From positions 26,483 to 90,482 of the forward strand of contig JBKJTT010000022.1 of the NCBI GenBank assembly GCA_046590205.1: a stretch of 64,000 nt of DNA, written 5' to 3'. The first letter of the stretch is position 1. The number at the start of each line of letters is the position of its first letter. The position numbers and the translations under genes are program-made. This document shows, piece after piece, positions 25,555 to 36,096 of the stretch. Source of the DNA: DATDEW01 sp046590205 (GTDB lineage Bacteria; Bacteroidota; Ignavibacteria; Palsa-1295). The notes beneath the pieces are model-generated. The model was not told where the DNA came from, searched no databases, and saw only the letters and a program-made list of their open reading frames with translations.

Positions 25555-27240
25555 CTATTGCTTTATCACTAACACATTAAACATCTCATTGACAGGCATA
25601 TTGCCGTTTGCTTCAAGAACAATGTTCCAAGCGTTGTTTATCCACACAACTCCATAGCCGGTGTTTAGCCCACCGTTAATAAGTACATGTGTGACAAAGA
25701 GTATATCATTTTGTGCCATACCCTGATAGTTAAGCATCGTTCTGTTCTGGACATTGTTCGCAATGTTTGTCGTATGCTGAAAAGCTGTTTTTCTTCCGCC
25801 AGCTACTTTTATGTAGCCATTGGTTATCTGTAGAGCGGCACCACCATTATTACCTCCGGCATACTCTGCAACAACACCAATCGCATTCGTGCCAGCACCG
25901 CTTCCATGAACACCGACACCATCGCTTGTACCGGTACTCTTTCCAATAACGCCTGTGCCGTCAGGTGTTTCGCCGGCTACTCCAACACCACTTCCTGCTT
26001 GGTAGCCAAGTACTCCCACACCAGCAGAAGTTGTAGAGTTATTTATTCCTCGAACGCCAACAGAATGGGCACCCGAGGTTGATTGATTCACAAGTCCTTG
26101 AACACCTGCTGCTCCACTTGTGAGCGACGCACCGGTTGCAGTACTTACAGTTGTTCCTTCAATTGCAGCAGAGGTACTAGCTACATTGGAAATTAAAAAA
26201 GACCCAGCATTGCCTGTTCCAACAGTTGAACTCGATAGTGCGTCCGAAGCATTCGCTGCTCCAGTCAATTGTGCCGTGAGAGCAGAACCAGTGCCGTTCG
26301 ATTCGGATGATAATGCAGAGGCAGTGCTATTGGCATTATTTATCTTAAACGAACCTGCTTTCCCTCCACCGGTTGCAACTATATCAAAAAGTATATTGGC
26401 ACTTGATGTTGTTGAAGAAAATGGCAGTACCAATCCGGTGCTCGGAACTGCATTCCAATTGAGTCCACCAGCGGTTTTCGTTAAGACATACCCATTTGTA
26501 ACTCCATTTGAGTTGATCTTTGCCAATGTAATACCACCGTCTGCAATATCAACACCCCCGATAGTCCCGTCTTGAATCTTTCCGCTTGTTATCGATCCGT
26601 TCATGATCATATCAGAGAGAATGCCGCTTGTTGCGACATTGACTGTCGCAACAGGACCATTCGGATTCAGAATGTAAAATGCACCGTCGGTATTTTGTAC
26701 TCCTTGAATACCTGTTGCTCCGGCACCGCCGGAAGAGCTAATAAGAATTGTATCATTAGAGGTTGTAATAGTTGTTGCTCCGCCGCCCATAAGCTTAAGT
26801 GAACCTGATCGGTTATTAACTTTTGTTACAACCCCTGTCGCATTTGGTGAGAGAGCCAACGCTTGTTCGGCGACTTGCGCCCTGAAAGCATACGGGCTTG
26901 CCGATAGTGCAGTTCGAGGCGTAAGCTCAGAACCACCATCAACTCCAACACCAAGAAAGTATGCCTTATCGAACGAGAGGTTTGAAGGCAAACCAGATGT
27001 CGAGCCAATGATAACGTTAAAGAGACCTTTGACTACCGTGACAGTTTGTGTCTCGGAGTAAAGCATTGCGTTTGATGCGTCGTATATTTTGAGTGCTAGT
27101 GTATGGTTGCCGTCGGAAATGAAATTCCCACTTGCGTCGGCAAGCACACCTTGATAACTGATAGTACGCGGCATCTGCGCCATTGCTGTTGTGCAGAGGC
27201 AAAGCACAACGAGAATGAGGATGTATCGTATCGTTTTCAT
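25555..27240 (-). CDS. Large secreted Ser/Thr/Gly-rich repeat protein
   Basis: A 561-residue exported protein (ATG 27240; signal MKTIRYILILVVLCLCTTAMA). The N-terminal 130 residues form a conserved domain (RTISYQGVLADASGNFISDG, then LSASPYAFRAQVAEQA) seen at the start of many large FCB exoproteins. The middle has low-complexity beta repeats rich in Ala, Ser, Thr and Gly, for example VGVLGYQAGSGVGVAG, that resemble collagen- or tail-fibre-like beta-helices. The C-terminus (from IKVAGGRKTAFQHTTNIANN) looks globular. No T9SS sorting motif is visible. Adhesion or an outer-surface role is likely but unproven. Confidence 0.8.
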   Translation of the reverse strand: MKTIRYILILVVLCLCTTAMAQMPRTISYQGVLADASGNFISDGNHTLALKIYDASNAMLYSETQTVTVVKGLFNVIIGSTSGLPSNLSFDKAYFLGVGVDGGSELTPRTALSASPYAFRAQVAEQALALSPNATGVVTKVNNRSGSLKLMGGGATTITTSNDTILISSSGGAGATGIQGVQNTDGAFYILNPNGPVATVNVATSGILSDMIMNGSITSGKIQDGTIGGVDIADGGITLAKINSNGVTNGYVLTKTAGGLNWNAVPSTGLVLPFSSTTSSANILFDIVATGGGKAGSFKINNANSTASALSSESNGTGSALTAQLTGAANASDALSSSTVGTGNAGSFLISNVASTSAAIEGTTVSTATGASLTSGAAGVQGLVNQSTSGAHSVGVRGINNSTTSAGVGVLGYQAGSGVGVAGETPDGTGVIGKSTGTSDGVGVHGSGAGTNAIGVVAEYAGGNNGGAALQITNGYIKVAGGRKTAFQHTTNIANNVQNRTMLNYQGMAQNDILFVTHVLINGGLNTGYGVVWINNAWNIVLEANGNMPVNEMFNVLVIKQ

Positions 27241-27439
27241 AATATTCATAGATTAAGTGAAATGAACTATGGGGCTTCCAGTACGAATATACAAAGAAAA
27301 TCAGTAAAAAGTACTCGTAATTCGAAAAATATCTTCTAGACCACCACAACACATTGAAATATTTGTACCTTAAAGATTGACCTTTTTATAGTAAAATCAT
27401 CGTTACTTAACCTCATAAAGATCGTAAATTCGACAATAT

Positions 27440-29338
27440 ATGTGCGGAATAGCTGGCGTTTTTGATTATGGGTTCAAGTCGAACCCCGAGGTAACACCAC
27501 AGTTGCTCACAACGATGAGCGATGCGATGCACCATCGCGGACCCGATGATGCGGGCTACTCTATCTCGAAAGATGGGCGATGCGGTATGACATTCCGCCG
27601 CCTTGCTATTGTTGACCTCTCACCTGCCGGACATCAACCGATGTCAACTCCTGACAGAAGATACACCATTACTTTCAACGGCGAGATATATAATCACCTC
27701 GAAGTCCGTAAAGAGCTTGAAGAGAAGGGGTATAGATACAAATCACATTCCGACACCGAAACAATACTCTATGCATTTGCCGAGTGGGGCGAGGAATGCT
27801 TCAAGAAATTCCTTGGCATGTTCGCTATTGCTATTTGGGATGAGGATAAACAGGAGTTGTTTATTATCCGAGATCGCATTGGAATAAAACCACTCTATTT
27901 TGCAAAACCAAATGGCAGATTCCTTTGGGCAAGTGAAATTAAAGTATTACTTAAGCATCCGACAATCGGTGCGAAGCTCAACCAGAGAGCATTACCTCAC
28001 TACCTTTCACTCCTAATGCCGCCCGCACCTGAAACCATGTTCGAGGGAATCTACAAACTTGAAGCAGGGCATACGCTTCGCATAAACTCTAACGGCGAGA
28101 TAACCGAACGTAAATGGTGGGACTTGCTTGATGCAGGTGATATTGACTACTCACTCACTGAAGCAAAAGCTATTGAAGATATTCGCTTCCTCCTTCGCCG
28201 ATCTATCAAAGATAGAATGATGTCCGATGTACCGTTCGGCGTGTTTCTCTCCGGTGGTATTGATTCGAGTTTGAATGTCGCTCTAATGAGCGAATTGATG
28301 GATAGACCTGTCCAGACATTCACAGTCGGATTCAAAGAACTTGAGAAGTACAATGAGCTTGACTATGCACGTCAAATATCCGACAAGTTCAAGACGAATC
28401 ATCACGAAGTACTTATTGAGTCGAAAGATGCACAAGACATTGTAACCAAGCTTGCATGGCATGAAGATGAGCCAAATGGCGACCCTGTTTGCATTCCACT
28501 CTACTTCGTCTCTAAACTTGCCCGTGATAACGGGACAATAGTTGTTCAAGTTGGTGAAGGCAGCGACGAGGAGTTCTTGGGCTATCCGTGGATGATACGC
28601 GATATGCGTTTCCACTCACGTTACTGGAAAGAGTGGATACCTGCGCCACTCCGCAAACTTGGCTATCTTGCATCATCACCTATCATTAAACATCCGTTGA
28701 TGAAAGAATATCTTCGCCGCTATTCATCAGGTGAAGAATTCTTCTGGGGCGGTGCGATGGCATTTACCGAAACGCACAAGCAAAAATTATTCTCAAATTA
28801 TTCAACTGATTCACATTCATCATACCAATTCGCCGAGAAGTGGCACCGCGAGATAAACTCCCGTTATCCTGATACCGAATACATGCGACGCATGATGTAT
28901 CTCGAATTCCGCCAGCGTCTACCACAAATGCTTTTGATGAGAGTTGACAAGGTTTCGATGGCAACGAGCATTGAGGCAAGAGTCCCATTCCTCGATCACC
29001 GCATCGTCGAGTATGCATTCCGTATGCCGATGTCGGTAAAACTTGGAGCGAATATGGTGCCGAAGAATATCTTGAAGAAAGCATCGGAGGGGATTCTCCC
29101 CAATGAACATATTTATCGCAAAAAGCAGGGCTTCGCTGCGCCGGTAGCAGAGTGGTTGAAGAAGGACTTAAAGCCACTCTTTGATGAATCACTTGCATCA
29201 AGCAGAATTGTAAAAGAGCAATTTGATATGAGCTATATCAAGAACCTCCAGACTGAACACATCGAAGGCAAACGAAAGAACGGTGACCAGCTGTGGGTAC
29301 TCATGAATCTGATGCTTTGGGAGAAGCAGTATTTATGA
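27440..29338 (+). CDS. asnB: Asparagine synthetase (glutamine-hydrolysing)
   Basis: Converts aspartate, glutamine and ATP to asparagine. Cys2 (MCGIAGVFDYG) is the glutaminase nucleophile, with MHHRGPDDAGYSI and ITFNGEIYNHLEVRKELEEKG in the amidotransferase domain. The synthetase PP-loop LSGGIDSSLNVALM is near residue 270. The VGEGSDEEFLGYPW segment carries a Glu where many AsnB enzymes have Leu, as in the asparagine synthetase-like enzymes of surface-polysaccharide clusters. The length of 632 matches. It stands alone on the plus strand. Confidence 0.93.
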   Translation: MCGIAGVFDYGFKSNPEVTPQLLTTMSDAMHHRGPDDAGYSISKDGRCGMTFRRLAIVDLSPAGHQPMSTPDRRYTITFNGEIYNHLEVRKELEEKGYRYKSHSDTETILYAFAEWGEECFKKFLGMFAIAIWDEDKQELFIIRDRIGIKPLYFAKPNGRFLWASEIKVLLKHPTIGAKLNQRALPHYLSLLMPPAPETMFEGIYKLEAGHTLRINSNGEITERKWWDLLDAGDIDYSLTEAKAIEDIRFLLRRSIKDRMMSDVPFGVFLSGGIDSSLNVALMSELMDRPVQTFTVGFKELEKYNELDYARQISDKFKTNHHEVLIESKDAQDIVTKLAWHEDEPNGDPVCIPLYFVSKLARDNGTIVVQVGEGSDEEFLGYPWMIRDMRFHSRYWKEWIPAPLRKLGYLASSPIIKHPLMKEYLRRYSSGEEFFWGGAMAFTETHKQKLFSNYSTDSHSSYQFAEKWHREINSRYPDTEYMRRMMYLEFRQRLPQMLLMRVDKVSMATSIEARVPFLDHRIVEYAFRMPMSVKLGANMVPKNILKKASEGILPNEHIYRKKQGFAAPVAEWLKKDLKPLFDESLASSRIVKEQFDMSYIKNLQTEHIEGKRKNGDQLWVLMNLMLWEKQYL

Positions 29339-29420
29339 TACTATCAATAAATTTGAATCTTACGCGCAACAATTAGGCCAATATTCTGTTAATCTGTACT
29401 TAATTTCCCCGAATTTTTCG

Positions 29421-31935
29421 ATGATAAAATTCTATGTTATTTTCACTTGGGCTCTATGTTGGGTCGGCATGGCAGCCGCGCAGCAAAACACTGCCGGTAT
29501 TTCAGTTGCCCCGTGTATCCTAAGAGAGAGCCAAGCTCCTTCGCAAGGCGACATCGCATATCCGCTTTCTTCAAGGTTTATAGATATTAATGACCCACTC
29601 TTTACTAGAGTCACATCAGGCAATGATCATATTGAACGCATTGCAAATTTCCCACTTGGTTCTAAGAAGGTCACTCTTATCGTTGAGGAGTTTGATGTCC
29701 TCTCGCAAGGCTCAAAAGTCCTTACTGCCAATAAGGAAGGCGAGAAAGAAGTATCTGCTCCAAGACATATCTTACTTCGAGGTAGCATTGAAGGTGACCC
29801 GGAGTCAAGAGTCTATATAGCAATCTTTCAAAACTATTGTCTTGGCTTTATACAACCATCCGACGACGGACGTTTCCTTATCTCCCCATTAGCAATCCCT
29901 CATGAAGAGAAAGCAGCTTCGATGATCGTCTATCGTGAATCAGAGATTGATCCGACGCTTCGCTCCAAACCGTGGAATTGCGGCACTGAAGAACTACCAT
30001 TCAATCAAGAACGACTTGATGTCATTGCAAAAGAAATCGCTGACTTCCAAAGTAATCCTCAACAGGAGCCACAAGTGCAGCAAGTAAATCTCATGCGTAT
30101 CGCGGTTGAGTGTGATTATTCTTACTATGTGGCACACGGAAGTAATCTTTACAATGCTACGACCTATGCTATAGCGGTGCTTGGTACTGTATGTGATGTG
30201 TATCTGCGAGATATCAAACTAGGTGTTACCTATCAATACTTAAAAGTGTGGACAACAAATAACGACCCTTACCCAGGTACAAGCCCCGGAGCGCTCCTTG
30301 GTCAGTTGCAGCAATATTGGAATGAAAATATGGTCGGGCAACCCAGAGCGGCTACACTCCTCTTTTCCAATAAAGGAGGGGGGGGGGGTCGCATACGTAG
30401 GAGTGTTATGTGCAGAAAATATAGATAGTTATAATTATGCATATTGCGGCTTAGCCAATAATTACGTATTCCCAGCCGACGGTTACATTTGGGATACAGA
30501 TGTAACGGGGCATGAGCTTGGGCATAATGTCGGCTCACCACATACTCACAGTTGCTCATGGAAACCTGCCGTTGATTCATGCGTCAATGCCGAAGGCACT
30601 TGTTACAGCACACCAAAGCCCCGGCTTGGCACAATCATGAGCTATTGCCACCTTACAGCTTTCGGAACGGAAATGAAGATTCATCCTCGAGTCGCAACAT
30701 TTATGAGAAGCAAGGCACAGAAAGCTGGGTGTCTCGATTGGGTTGAACCTCCTACAGTTCGCGCCGGCTCTGATAAACATATATGCTCAGGGAGCCCTGT
30801 CCCTCTTGGCGACGGAACAGACGGGGGTATGACACCATATTATTACTTATGGTGGCCAAGTGTCGGTCTATCAACTACTAATTCTGAGCAGGTCATTGCA
30901 ACTCCTACGAAAACGACATCATATGTAATGCGCGTCAGTGATGGACATGGAATGCGGGCTTACGACACCGTAACGGTCTTTGTCGAAAAACCAACTGTTA
31001 CCACTTCACCTGATATTGTAACGTGTGGTGTTGATAGTGTGGAGCTTTCTGCTGTCGGAACAGGATTTGGTACCATCAAGTACCAATGGATAGATACTTC
31101 CACTAAAAAAATCATTAGTTCAAATCCAAACGTAAAAGTTACCGGACTCAAAAGTGCAGCGTATAAAATAGTCGTTACCGATTCTACTGGCTGCCGCAGT
31201 GAAGCATTTGCAAAAGTCGTTACGAATACAATGCCACAGGCTACAATCACGTTAGCGAAGGGACAAAGTACTTTTTGTGATGGTGAATCCTCTACTCTTG
31301 ATGCTGGGGCAGGATTCTCTTCATATCAATGGTCAACGGGGTCAACCTCTCGCTTGCTTGCTGTGAACAAAACCGGCGAATACTATTGCGTAGTGACCGG
31401 TAACGGTTTGGGCTGTGCTGATACAAGCTTACTATTCCCTATCACTGTATACACAAGACCATCTGTACCTATAATAAGTCGTGATAGTGATACACTCTTT
31501 TCGACCGAGGCAAGTCATTACCAATGGTATCGGAATGGCAATGAGATAATTGGAGAAGCAGCAAAAACACTGGTGGTAAAATCTAACGGAAATTACTCCG
31601 TTCAAATTACGGATTCCAACGGATGCAGCAGCTCATCTGAAAACATGTTGGTCACGCTTGATCAAACTGGTGTACATTCTATCAATGACATTGCAAGCAA
31701 TGTAACCCTTTATCCAAACCCTGCCAATACTACCATTACTTTATCAGTAGGTACATACAGCATTGAACTCAAGGAGCTATCAATTACAGATATTACTGGA
31801 AAGACGATTTGGTATTTGCGCAAGATGGCTGATAAAGAACTTCCTATAGATATTTCAAAGTGGGCATCGGGACCTTATGTTCTCCACTTCATAGCCAATG
31901 GTGAAAGCGGTGCATTGAAGTTTGTGAAGGAGTAG
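29421..31935 (+). pseudogene. T9SS reprolysin-like metalloprotease, frame broken at an 11-G tract
   Basis: Two overlapping frames (29421-30428 and 30298-31935) together encode one secreted zinc metalloprotease. The first has a signal peptide (MIKFYVIFTWALCWVGMAAA) and propeptide. Both frames pass through a run of 11 G at 30378-30388. After it, the second frame supplies the active site VTGHELGHNVGSPHTHSC (HExxHxxGxxH) and Met-turn GTIMSYCHL, Ig-like/PKD-type repeats, and a T9SS domain (VTLYPNPANTTITL to GPYVLHFIANGE). Removing one G, or adding two, would restore an 837- or 838-residue protein. The tract could be phase-variable or a sequencing error. Confidence 0.9.
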
Positions 31936-31943
31936 CAAAACAA

Positions 31944-31976
31944 GAATGAGGAATCACAACTCGTAATTCCTCATTC
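31944..31976. repeat. Inverted repeat downstream of the protease gene
   Basis: GAATGAGGAAT pairs with ATTCCTCATTC around an 11-base loop, and is followed by GTAATTCGTAATTAAG. There is no T-run. The 'attcctcattcgtaattcgtaatt' wording resembles dispersed repeats of FCB genomes. Confidence 0.55.
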
Positions 31977-31994
31977 GTAATTCGTAATTAAGGA

Positions 31995-32762
31995 TTAAAA
32001 TCCTTTTACCTTCGCAGCTCTCTTATAGAGCATGAGAACTGTATGCCAGCCGACGAGTGTAATACCTGCGAACCATACCCAGCCATATTCACCATGAAGA
32101 GCAACTGAATGTGAGTTAATCATTGCCCATAAAAGAGGCACTGACATATAAACATTATGCTTCGAGCGAGTACCAGCAAGTGCAACGACAGAAGCGTCTG
32201 CCGGATTGCCTGTCTTGATACCTGTTATGATCTTCTTCTGCGATGGCCAAATTCTAAACCATACATTGTATGCCATGATGCTTCCGAAGATAGCACCCAT
32301 CTGAATAACATAGCCGCGATACCCAAATCCGCCGACTTCCGTCAAGAGGAACATCGTACCGATGATAAGCAAGAAGCAGACCGCTACCCAAACTTTCCAG
32401 TTCTTTGCGATTGCGCTTTTTGCAAGAGCATCATAAATGAACGGTGCGATAAGGAACAGATATTGCAAACCGCGACCGGGTCCCTGGATATTTTGTGGAT
32501 CAGCATACGCAGCTTTCTGAATATCAAAAATGATCATGATCATCAAGAAGCCCGTTATCCACGTAAAGGCAGCACCCCAACGGAACCAGTAAAGTGCGCG
32601 AGGCATAAGCTCCGGCACGACCTTCTTCTTCGTCTCACCATCCATCGTCGCAGCAAAGGGGGCGTTGACGAAGTTGAAGAAGTATAGCATACCGATCCAA
32701 AGAATGCCGGCGATGATGTGTATCCACCGAAGCAGCAGTGACGAATAATCTAAGATTTCCAT
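31995..32762 (-). CDS. PuuD-type (urate hydroxylase N-terminal domain) membrane protein
   Basis: A 255-residue polytopic membrane protein matching the Urate_ox_N domain of PuuD. Diagnostic start: WIHIIAGILWIGMLYFFNFV, then WGAAFTWITGFLMIMIIF and VQMGAIFGSIMAYNVWFRIW-like segments (here YVIQMGAIFGSIMAYNVW), about seven helices in all. Full PuuD has a cytochrome c C-terminus, which is absent here. No other purine-degradation genes are nearby, so uric acid oxidation is doubtful; a haem-binding or electron-transfer role is possible. Confidence 0.75.
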   Translation of the reverse strand: MEILDYSSLLLRWIHIIAGILWIGMLYFFNFVNAPFAATMDGETKKKVVPELMPRALYWFRWGAAFTWITGFLMIMIIFDIQKAAYADPQNIQGPGRGLQYLFLIAPFIYDALAKSAIAKNWKVWVAVCFLLIIGTMFLLTEVGGFGYRGYVIQMGAIFGSIMAYNVWFRIWPSQKKIITGIKTGNPADASVVALAGTRSKHNVYMSVPLLWAMINSHSVALHGEYGWVWFAGITLVGWHTVLMLYKRAAKVKGF

Positions 32763-32888
32763 TATGTTCTCCTTAAAGGTTAGTAGGTGTTAGACTGTAC
32801 AAAAATAAGCTATTTTCTGCTCAAGCCAAGATAAAGATGCTTTTACCCCTCCCTAACATCCACTATACCCTTCACCTCAAGTTCCGCC

Positions 32889-34610
32889 CTACTCCACTAA
32901 CAACCTCACCGTTTTCGTCTTATCCCCTACCGAAATTCTACAATAATATATTCCGGAAAGATAAACATTGGCATTACTCTCAAGCAGCTTTTCGTAATTT
33001 CCTTGAGGTACAACTTCATCCACTACTGTTTGAATATCTCTTCCAAGAACATCAGATATTTCTATATGAACAAGTGATGAGTTCGGCACTGAATATCGAA
33101 GTGTTGTTCTTCCGCTAAACGGATTTGGATAGGCAGAGATATGTATTTCTTCATCGGTAATATTCGGAGCCGAAAGAGTTACTGAATCAGTTATAGGAAA
33201 ACGCCAGAATGAAAGTGCGCCGACACCACGCGAGTTCACAAGCCACGGACCTTCATAGATAACAGCAAACTTGTTGTAATTCAGATCCGGCAAGTACGAA
33301 ATAACGTTTGCGTTCGATGGCGACTTCAAATGCAATACAAGTTTATTGCCTTCGGTTGAGATGCTTATCACTGATGATGTGTCAGTGCCAAGATAGAAAT
33401 AATCTTTGAGCACAGCAGGTACTCCGCTCACAACGGTATCGCTCGTAAGCTTAAGTGATGCACCTGCAGACGTGAATTGCAATACAAGTTTATCACGAGA
33501 TGGACTGCGATAATATGCTTTGATAATGTTCGGCGGATCAATGGCGAGAGTATCATCCGAACCATAGAAATCACGAGCTACTTGTTTATAGACCATATCT
33601 CCAATGCTTGTATATCCGGCGGTGGTATAATGGCATCCGTCATGGCCACCAATACCCATCACTGATACCTGTACAACATCGGGCAATGAGTCAGCGATTG
33701 TCCGCTGGAGATTCCGAATCGGTGAAGACTCGCCTCCGCAGCCCATGTGATGTTGGAACATATAGAGCTTCTTGAAGTTCGGGTAGTCCTCTTTCCAATC
33801 ATCATACATTGCCTTGAAGTTACCGTAGTAACCGGGTAATGAATTTGATTCGCCTTGATACCAGAAGATCGCCTTCGCGGCTTCTGCTACTTTGGCCTTT
33901 TGTATGCGATAGAGCAAGCTTCCATAAATAGTATTTAGTGTTAAGGGTTTTGTGTCGTTTCGTTGATGTGCTTCAATCCGTGTACCGCCGACACCGCCAT
34001 TGATAAGACATGTAGGCATTCCTTGCTCTTCGAGGATACGTTGCTGCAAACGCAACCCCCACGTCCCTACATTCGGTGCTGTCGCTGAGAGCACTGCCAC
34101 CGAGCGCGCCCAAAGTGTATCCTTAGGATTTGCTGATGCCGTGATACCGAAGGTGCGGCAGTATTCGTCGCTGTAAAGATTTCCGACATCGCCCGTCCAT
34201 ACCGTGTTCGACTGTCCATCAATGATATACACATCACCGCATACAATGCTATCACGAAATGCAATCAGCGAATCACCTGAAAGAGAATGAACATAGACAG
34301 ACAAATCATGTTCTGAAAGCCCCGCATAAATTTTCGGAAGCAGTTCAAACTCTGAGACGTTGTTGGAGTATAGAAGCGGGGTTGATAGACGCTGCATAAA
34401 CTCACCATTTTGTGTGATGATGGTGAATACTGAATCATATCTCTGGTTGAGCGATCTGCCTGCGATACGAACGACAGCCGTGTTCTGGGCATCGCGCGGA
34501 AAAAGTTGATAGCGTTGGGGTATCTCCGTCAAAAGTACATCGTCAGCAGCTTGCGCGTGAGCTTGCAAAGAAGCAAGCAGTAAGAGTAGAGTTGGGGTGA
34601 GTATCTTCAT
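32889..34610 (-). CDS. SGNH/sialate O-acetylesterase-like exoprotein with T9SS domain
   Basis: A 573-residue secreted esterase. Signal peptide: MKILTPTLLLLLASLQAHA. The SGNH nucleophile is in VYIIDGQSNTVWTGDVG, block III is AIFWYQGESNSLPGY, and the catalytic His/Asp region is GGHDGCHYTTAGY; these match SASA-type sialate O-acetylesterases. From about residue 490 a T9SS sorting domain follows (ISAYPNPFSGRTTLRYSV to SGIYYCRISVGDKTKTV). Probably removes acetyl groups from surface glycans outside the cell. Confidence 0.92.
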   Translation of the reverse strand: MKILTPTLLLLLASLQAHAQAADDVLLTEIPQRYQLFPRDAQNTAVVRIAGRSLNQRYDSVFTIITQNGEFMQRLSTPLLYSNNVSEFELLPKIYAGLSEHDLSVYVHSLSGDSLIAFRDSIVCGDVYIIDGQSNTVWTGDVGNLYSDEYCRTFGITASANPKDTLWARSVAVLSATAPNVGTWGLRLQQRILEEQGMPTCLINGGVGGTRIEAHQRNDTKPLTLNTIYGSLLYRIQKAKVAEAAKAIFWYQGESNSLPGYYGNFKAMYDDWKEDYPNFKKLYMFQHHMGCGGESSPIRNLQRTIADSLPDVVQVSVMGIGGHDGCHYTTAGYTSIGDMVYKQVARDFYGSDDTLAIDPPNIIKAYYRSPSRDKLVLQFTSAGASLKLTSDTVVSGVPAVLKDYFYLGTDTSSVISISTEGNKLVLHLKSPSNANVISYLPDLNYNKFAVIYEGPWLVNSRGVGALSFWRFPITDSVTLSAPNITDEEIHISAYPNPFSGRTTLRYSVPNSSLVHIEISDVLGRDIQTVVDEVVPQGNYEKLLESNANVYLSGIYYCRISVGDKTKTVRLLVE

Positions 34611-34631
34611 GGTACGAAAATACGAAATAAA

Positions 34632-36056
34632 TTAGTTCGCAGCAATTTTATTTATCATGCCCTGAAATATAAAGCCATGGAAAGGAAGGACAGCGTACCA
34701 ATACATTCTTCCTAACACTCCTAAGGGTCTGAACGTAGCGGTTTGAGTGAGGATGTTGTTCTCATCAATTTTGAATTCTAACCACGCTTCTCCCGGCAGC
34801 TTCATTTCAGCATAAAGCAATAATCTTTTTTCTTGTTTGTTGGCTAATAGAACCCTCCAAAAATCTAACGCCTCGCCAACAGATATTTCCGTATCACTCT
34901 TTCTGCCTCTTCTCATGCCAACGCCACCAATTAGCTGGTCTAAGAATCCTCTGACCTCCCATAACCAGTTACCATAGTACCAACCTGTTTTGCCACCAAT
35001 TGACCATATTTTATTGAGGGTAACTATACTATCAATAACATGAACAGTGCGTACATCTATAAAACATCCGTTCACAGGTACTTCAATATAGTGTGAGATA
35101 CCCTTTCGCAGCAGAGCACTTGTTTGAGCATCTTTCCAGCTCGATAATACCTGATTCTGCTCAATCTTGTCGAAGGCGAGCTGTATAGAGGCATCATAAC
35201 CAATCAAAGTAATCCCCAGAACTTCTGCAAGATCATTCGGCTTACAGATCATCTCTATTTTCATGCTATTGACCAAATTCTTCGCCAATGAAAATGATGT
35301 CGCTGTTACAAAATATAACCAATATGAAGAAATCTTAGGAGTCATGACAGGCACAATAAGGATTCGTCGTTTGAGCCCTCTGATCTTCGCAAAATGTAAG
35401 AGCATCTCCTTATAGCTTAATATATCCGGTCCCCCTATATCATAGCTTTTGTCAAAGGTCTCTTTATTGTCAATTACTCCACGTAAAAATTCAATTACAT
35501 TGCGAATAGCAATAGGTTGACATTTTGTTTTTAACCACCGAGGAGTGATCATAAACGGTAGTTTTTCGACCAAATCACGGATAATTTCGAACGAAGCGCT
35601 GCCCGAACCTACTATAATGCCTGCTCTTAATGTAGTAAGGGCAAATGTAGAGCCGGATAAGATATCCTCTACATTTTTTCGTGAGGATAAATGCTTTGAT
35701 AATGCAGCAATATTAATTATACCGCTTAAATAGATAACCTGGCGAGCAGTTGTTTCTTGAATTCTGTCCTTGAAGTTTGCCGCACATATCTGTTCCATAT
35801 CCTCAAAGTCTCCACTTTGGGTGGACATTGAATGAATAAGATAATATGCGACTTCTATATCATCGGGAATGGCTTCTAGGCTATTTCTATCTAAAAAATC
35901 AACCTGAATAACACTTAGATTTGCAGAGGAGTACCCTTTCTTGTTAAATCTATGAACATCTCTTACACAACATACTACGTGGTGTCCGTTTTCGAGGAGA
36001 ACAGGGAGTAATCGCTGTGCAATATAACCGGTAACACCGGTAAGTAAGATTTTCAT
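34632..36056 (-). CDS. NAD(P)-binding SDR/NmrA-like protein with DUF2867 domain
   Basis: A 474-residue cytosolic protein. The N-terminal Rossmann part starts MKILLTGVTGYIAQRLLPVL and has YLIHSMSTQSGDFEDMEQ and VIYLSGIINI in place of the usual TYxxxK motif. The C-terminal part (about 320-470) has SIGGKTGWYYGNWLWEVRGF and EMKLPGEAWLEFKID, both typical of DUF2867 (as in YbjT-like proteins). Function unknown; homologues often lie in regulatory or stress clusters. It is 21 bases upstream of the esterase gene. Confidence 0.85.
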   Translation of the reverse strand: MKILLTGVTGYIAQRLLPVLLENGHHVVCCVRDVHRFNKKGYSSANLSVIQVDFLDRNSLEAIPDDIEVAYYLIHSMSTQSGDFEDMEQICAANFKDRIQETTARQVIYLSGIINIAALSKHLSSRKNVEDILSGSTFALTTLRAGIIVGSGSASFEIIRDLVEKLPFMITPRWLKTKCQPIAIRNVIEFLRGVIDNKETFDKSYDIGGPDILSYKEMLLHFAKIRGLKRRILIVPVMTPKISSYWLYFVTATSFSLAKNLVNSMKIEMICKPNDLAEVLGITLIGYDASIQLAFDKIEQNQVLSSWKDAQTSALLRKGISHYIEVPVNGCFIDVRTVHVIDSIVTLNKIWSIGGKTGWYYGNWLWEVRGFLDQLIGGVGMRRGRKSDTEISVGEALDFWRVLLANKQEKRLLLYAEMKLPGEAWLEFKIDENNILTQTATFRPLGVLGRMYWYAVLPFHGFIFQGMINKIAAN

Positions 36057-36096
36057 AAACTACTCCATCATATCAACCTATTCATTTGAGGAATGC

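Noticed and set aside
26120..26575. A 151-residue plus-strand frame without stops
   Set aside because: It is antisense to the low-complexity repeats of the large exoprotein (25555-27240), which easily leave open frames on both strands.
25555..27240. Phage tail-fibre or prophage interpretation of the repeat protein
   Set aside because: It has a signal peptide and no phage structural genes nearby.
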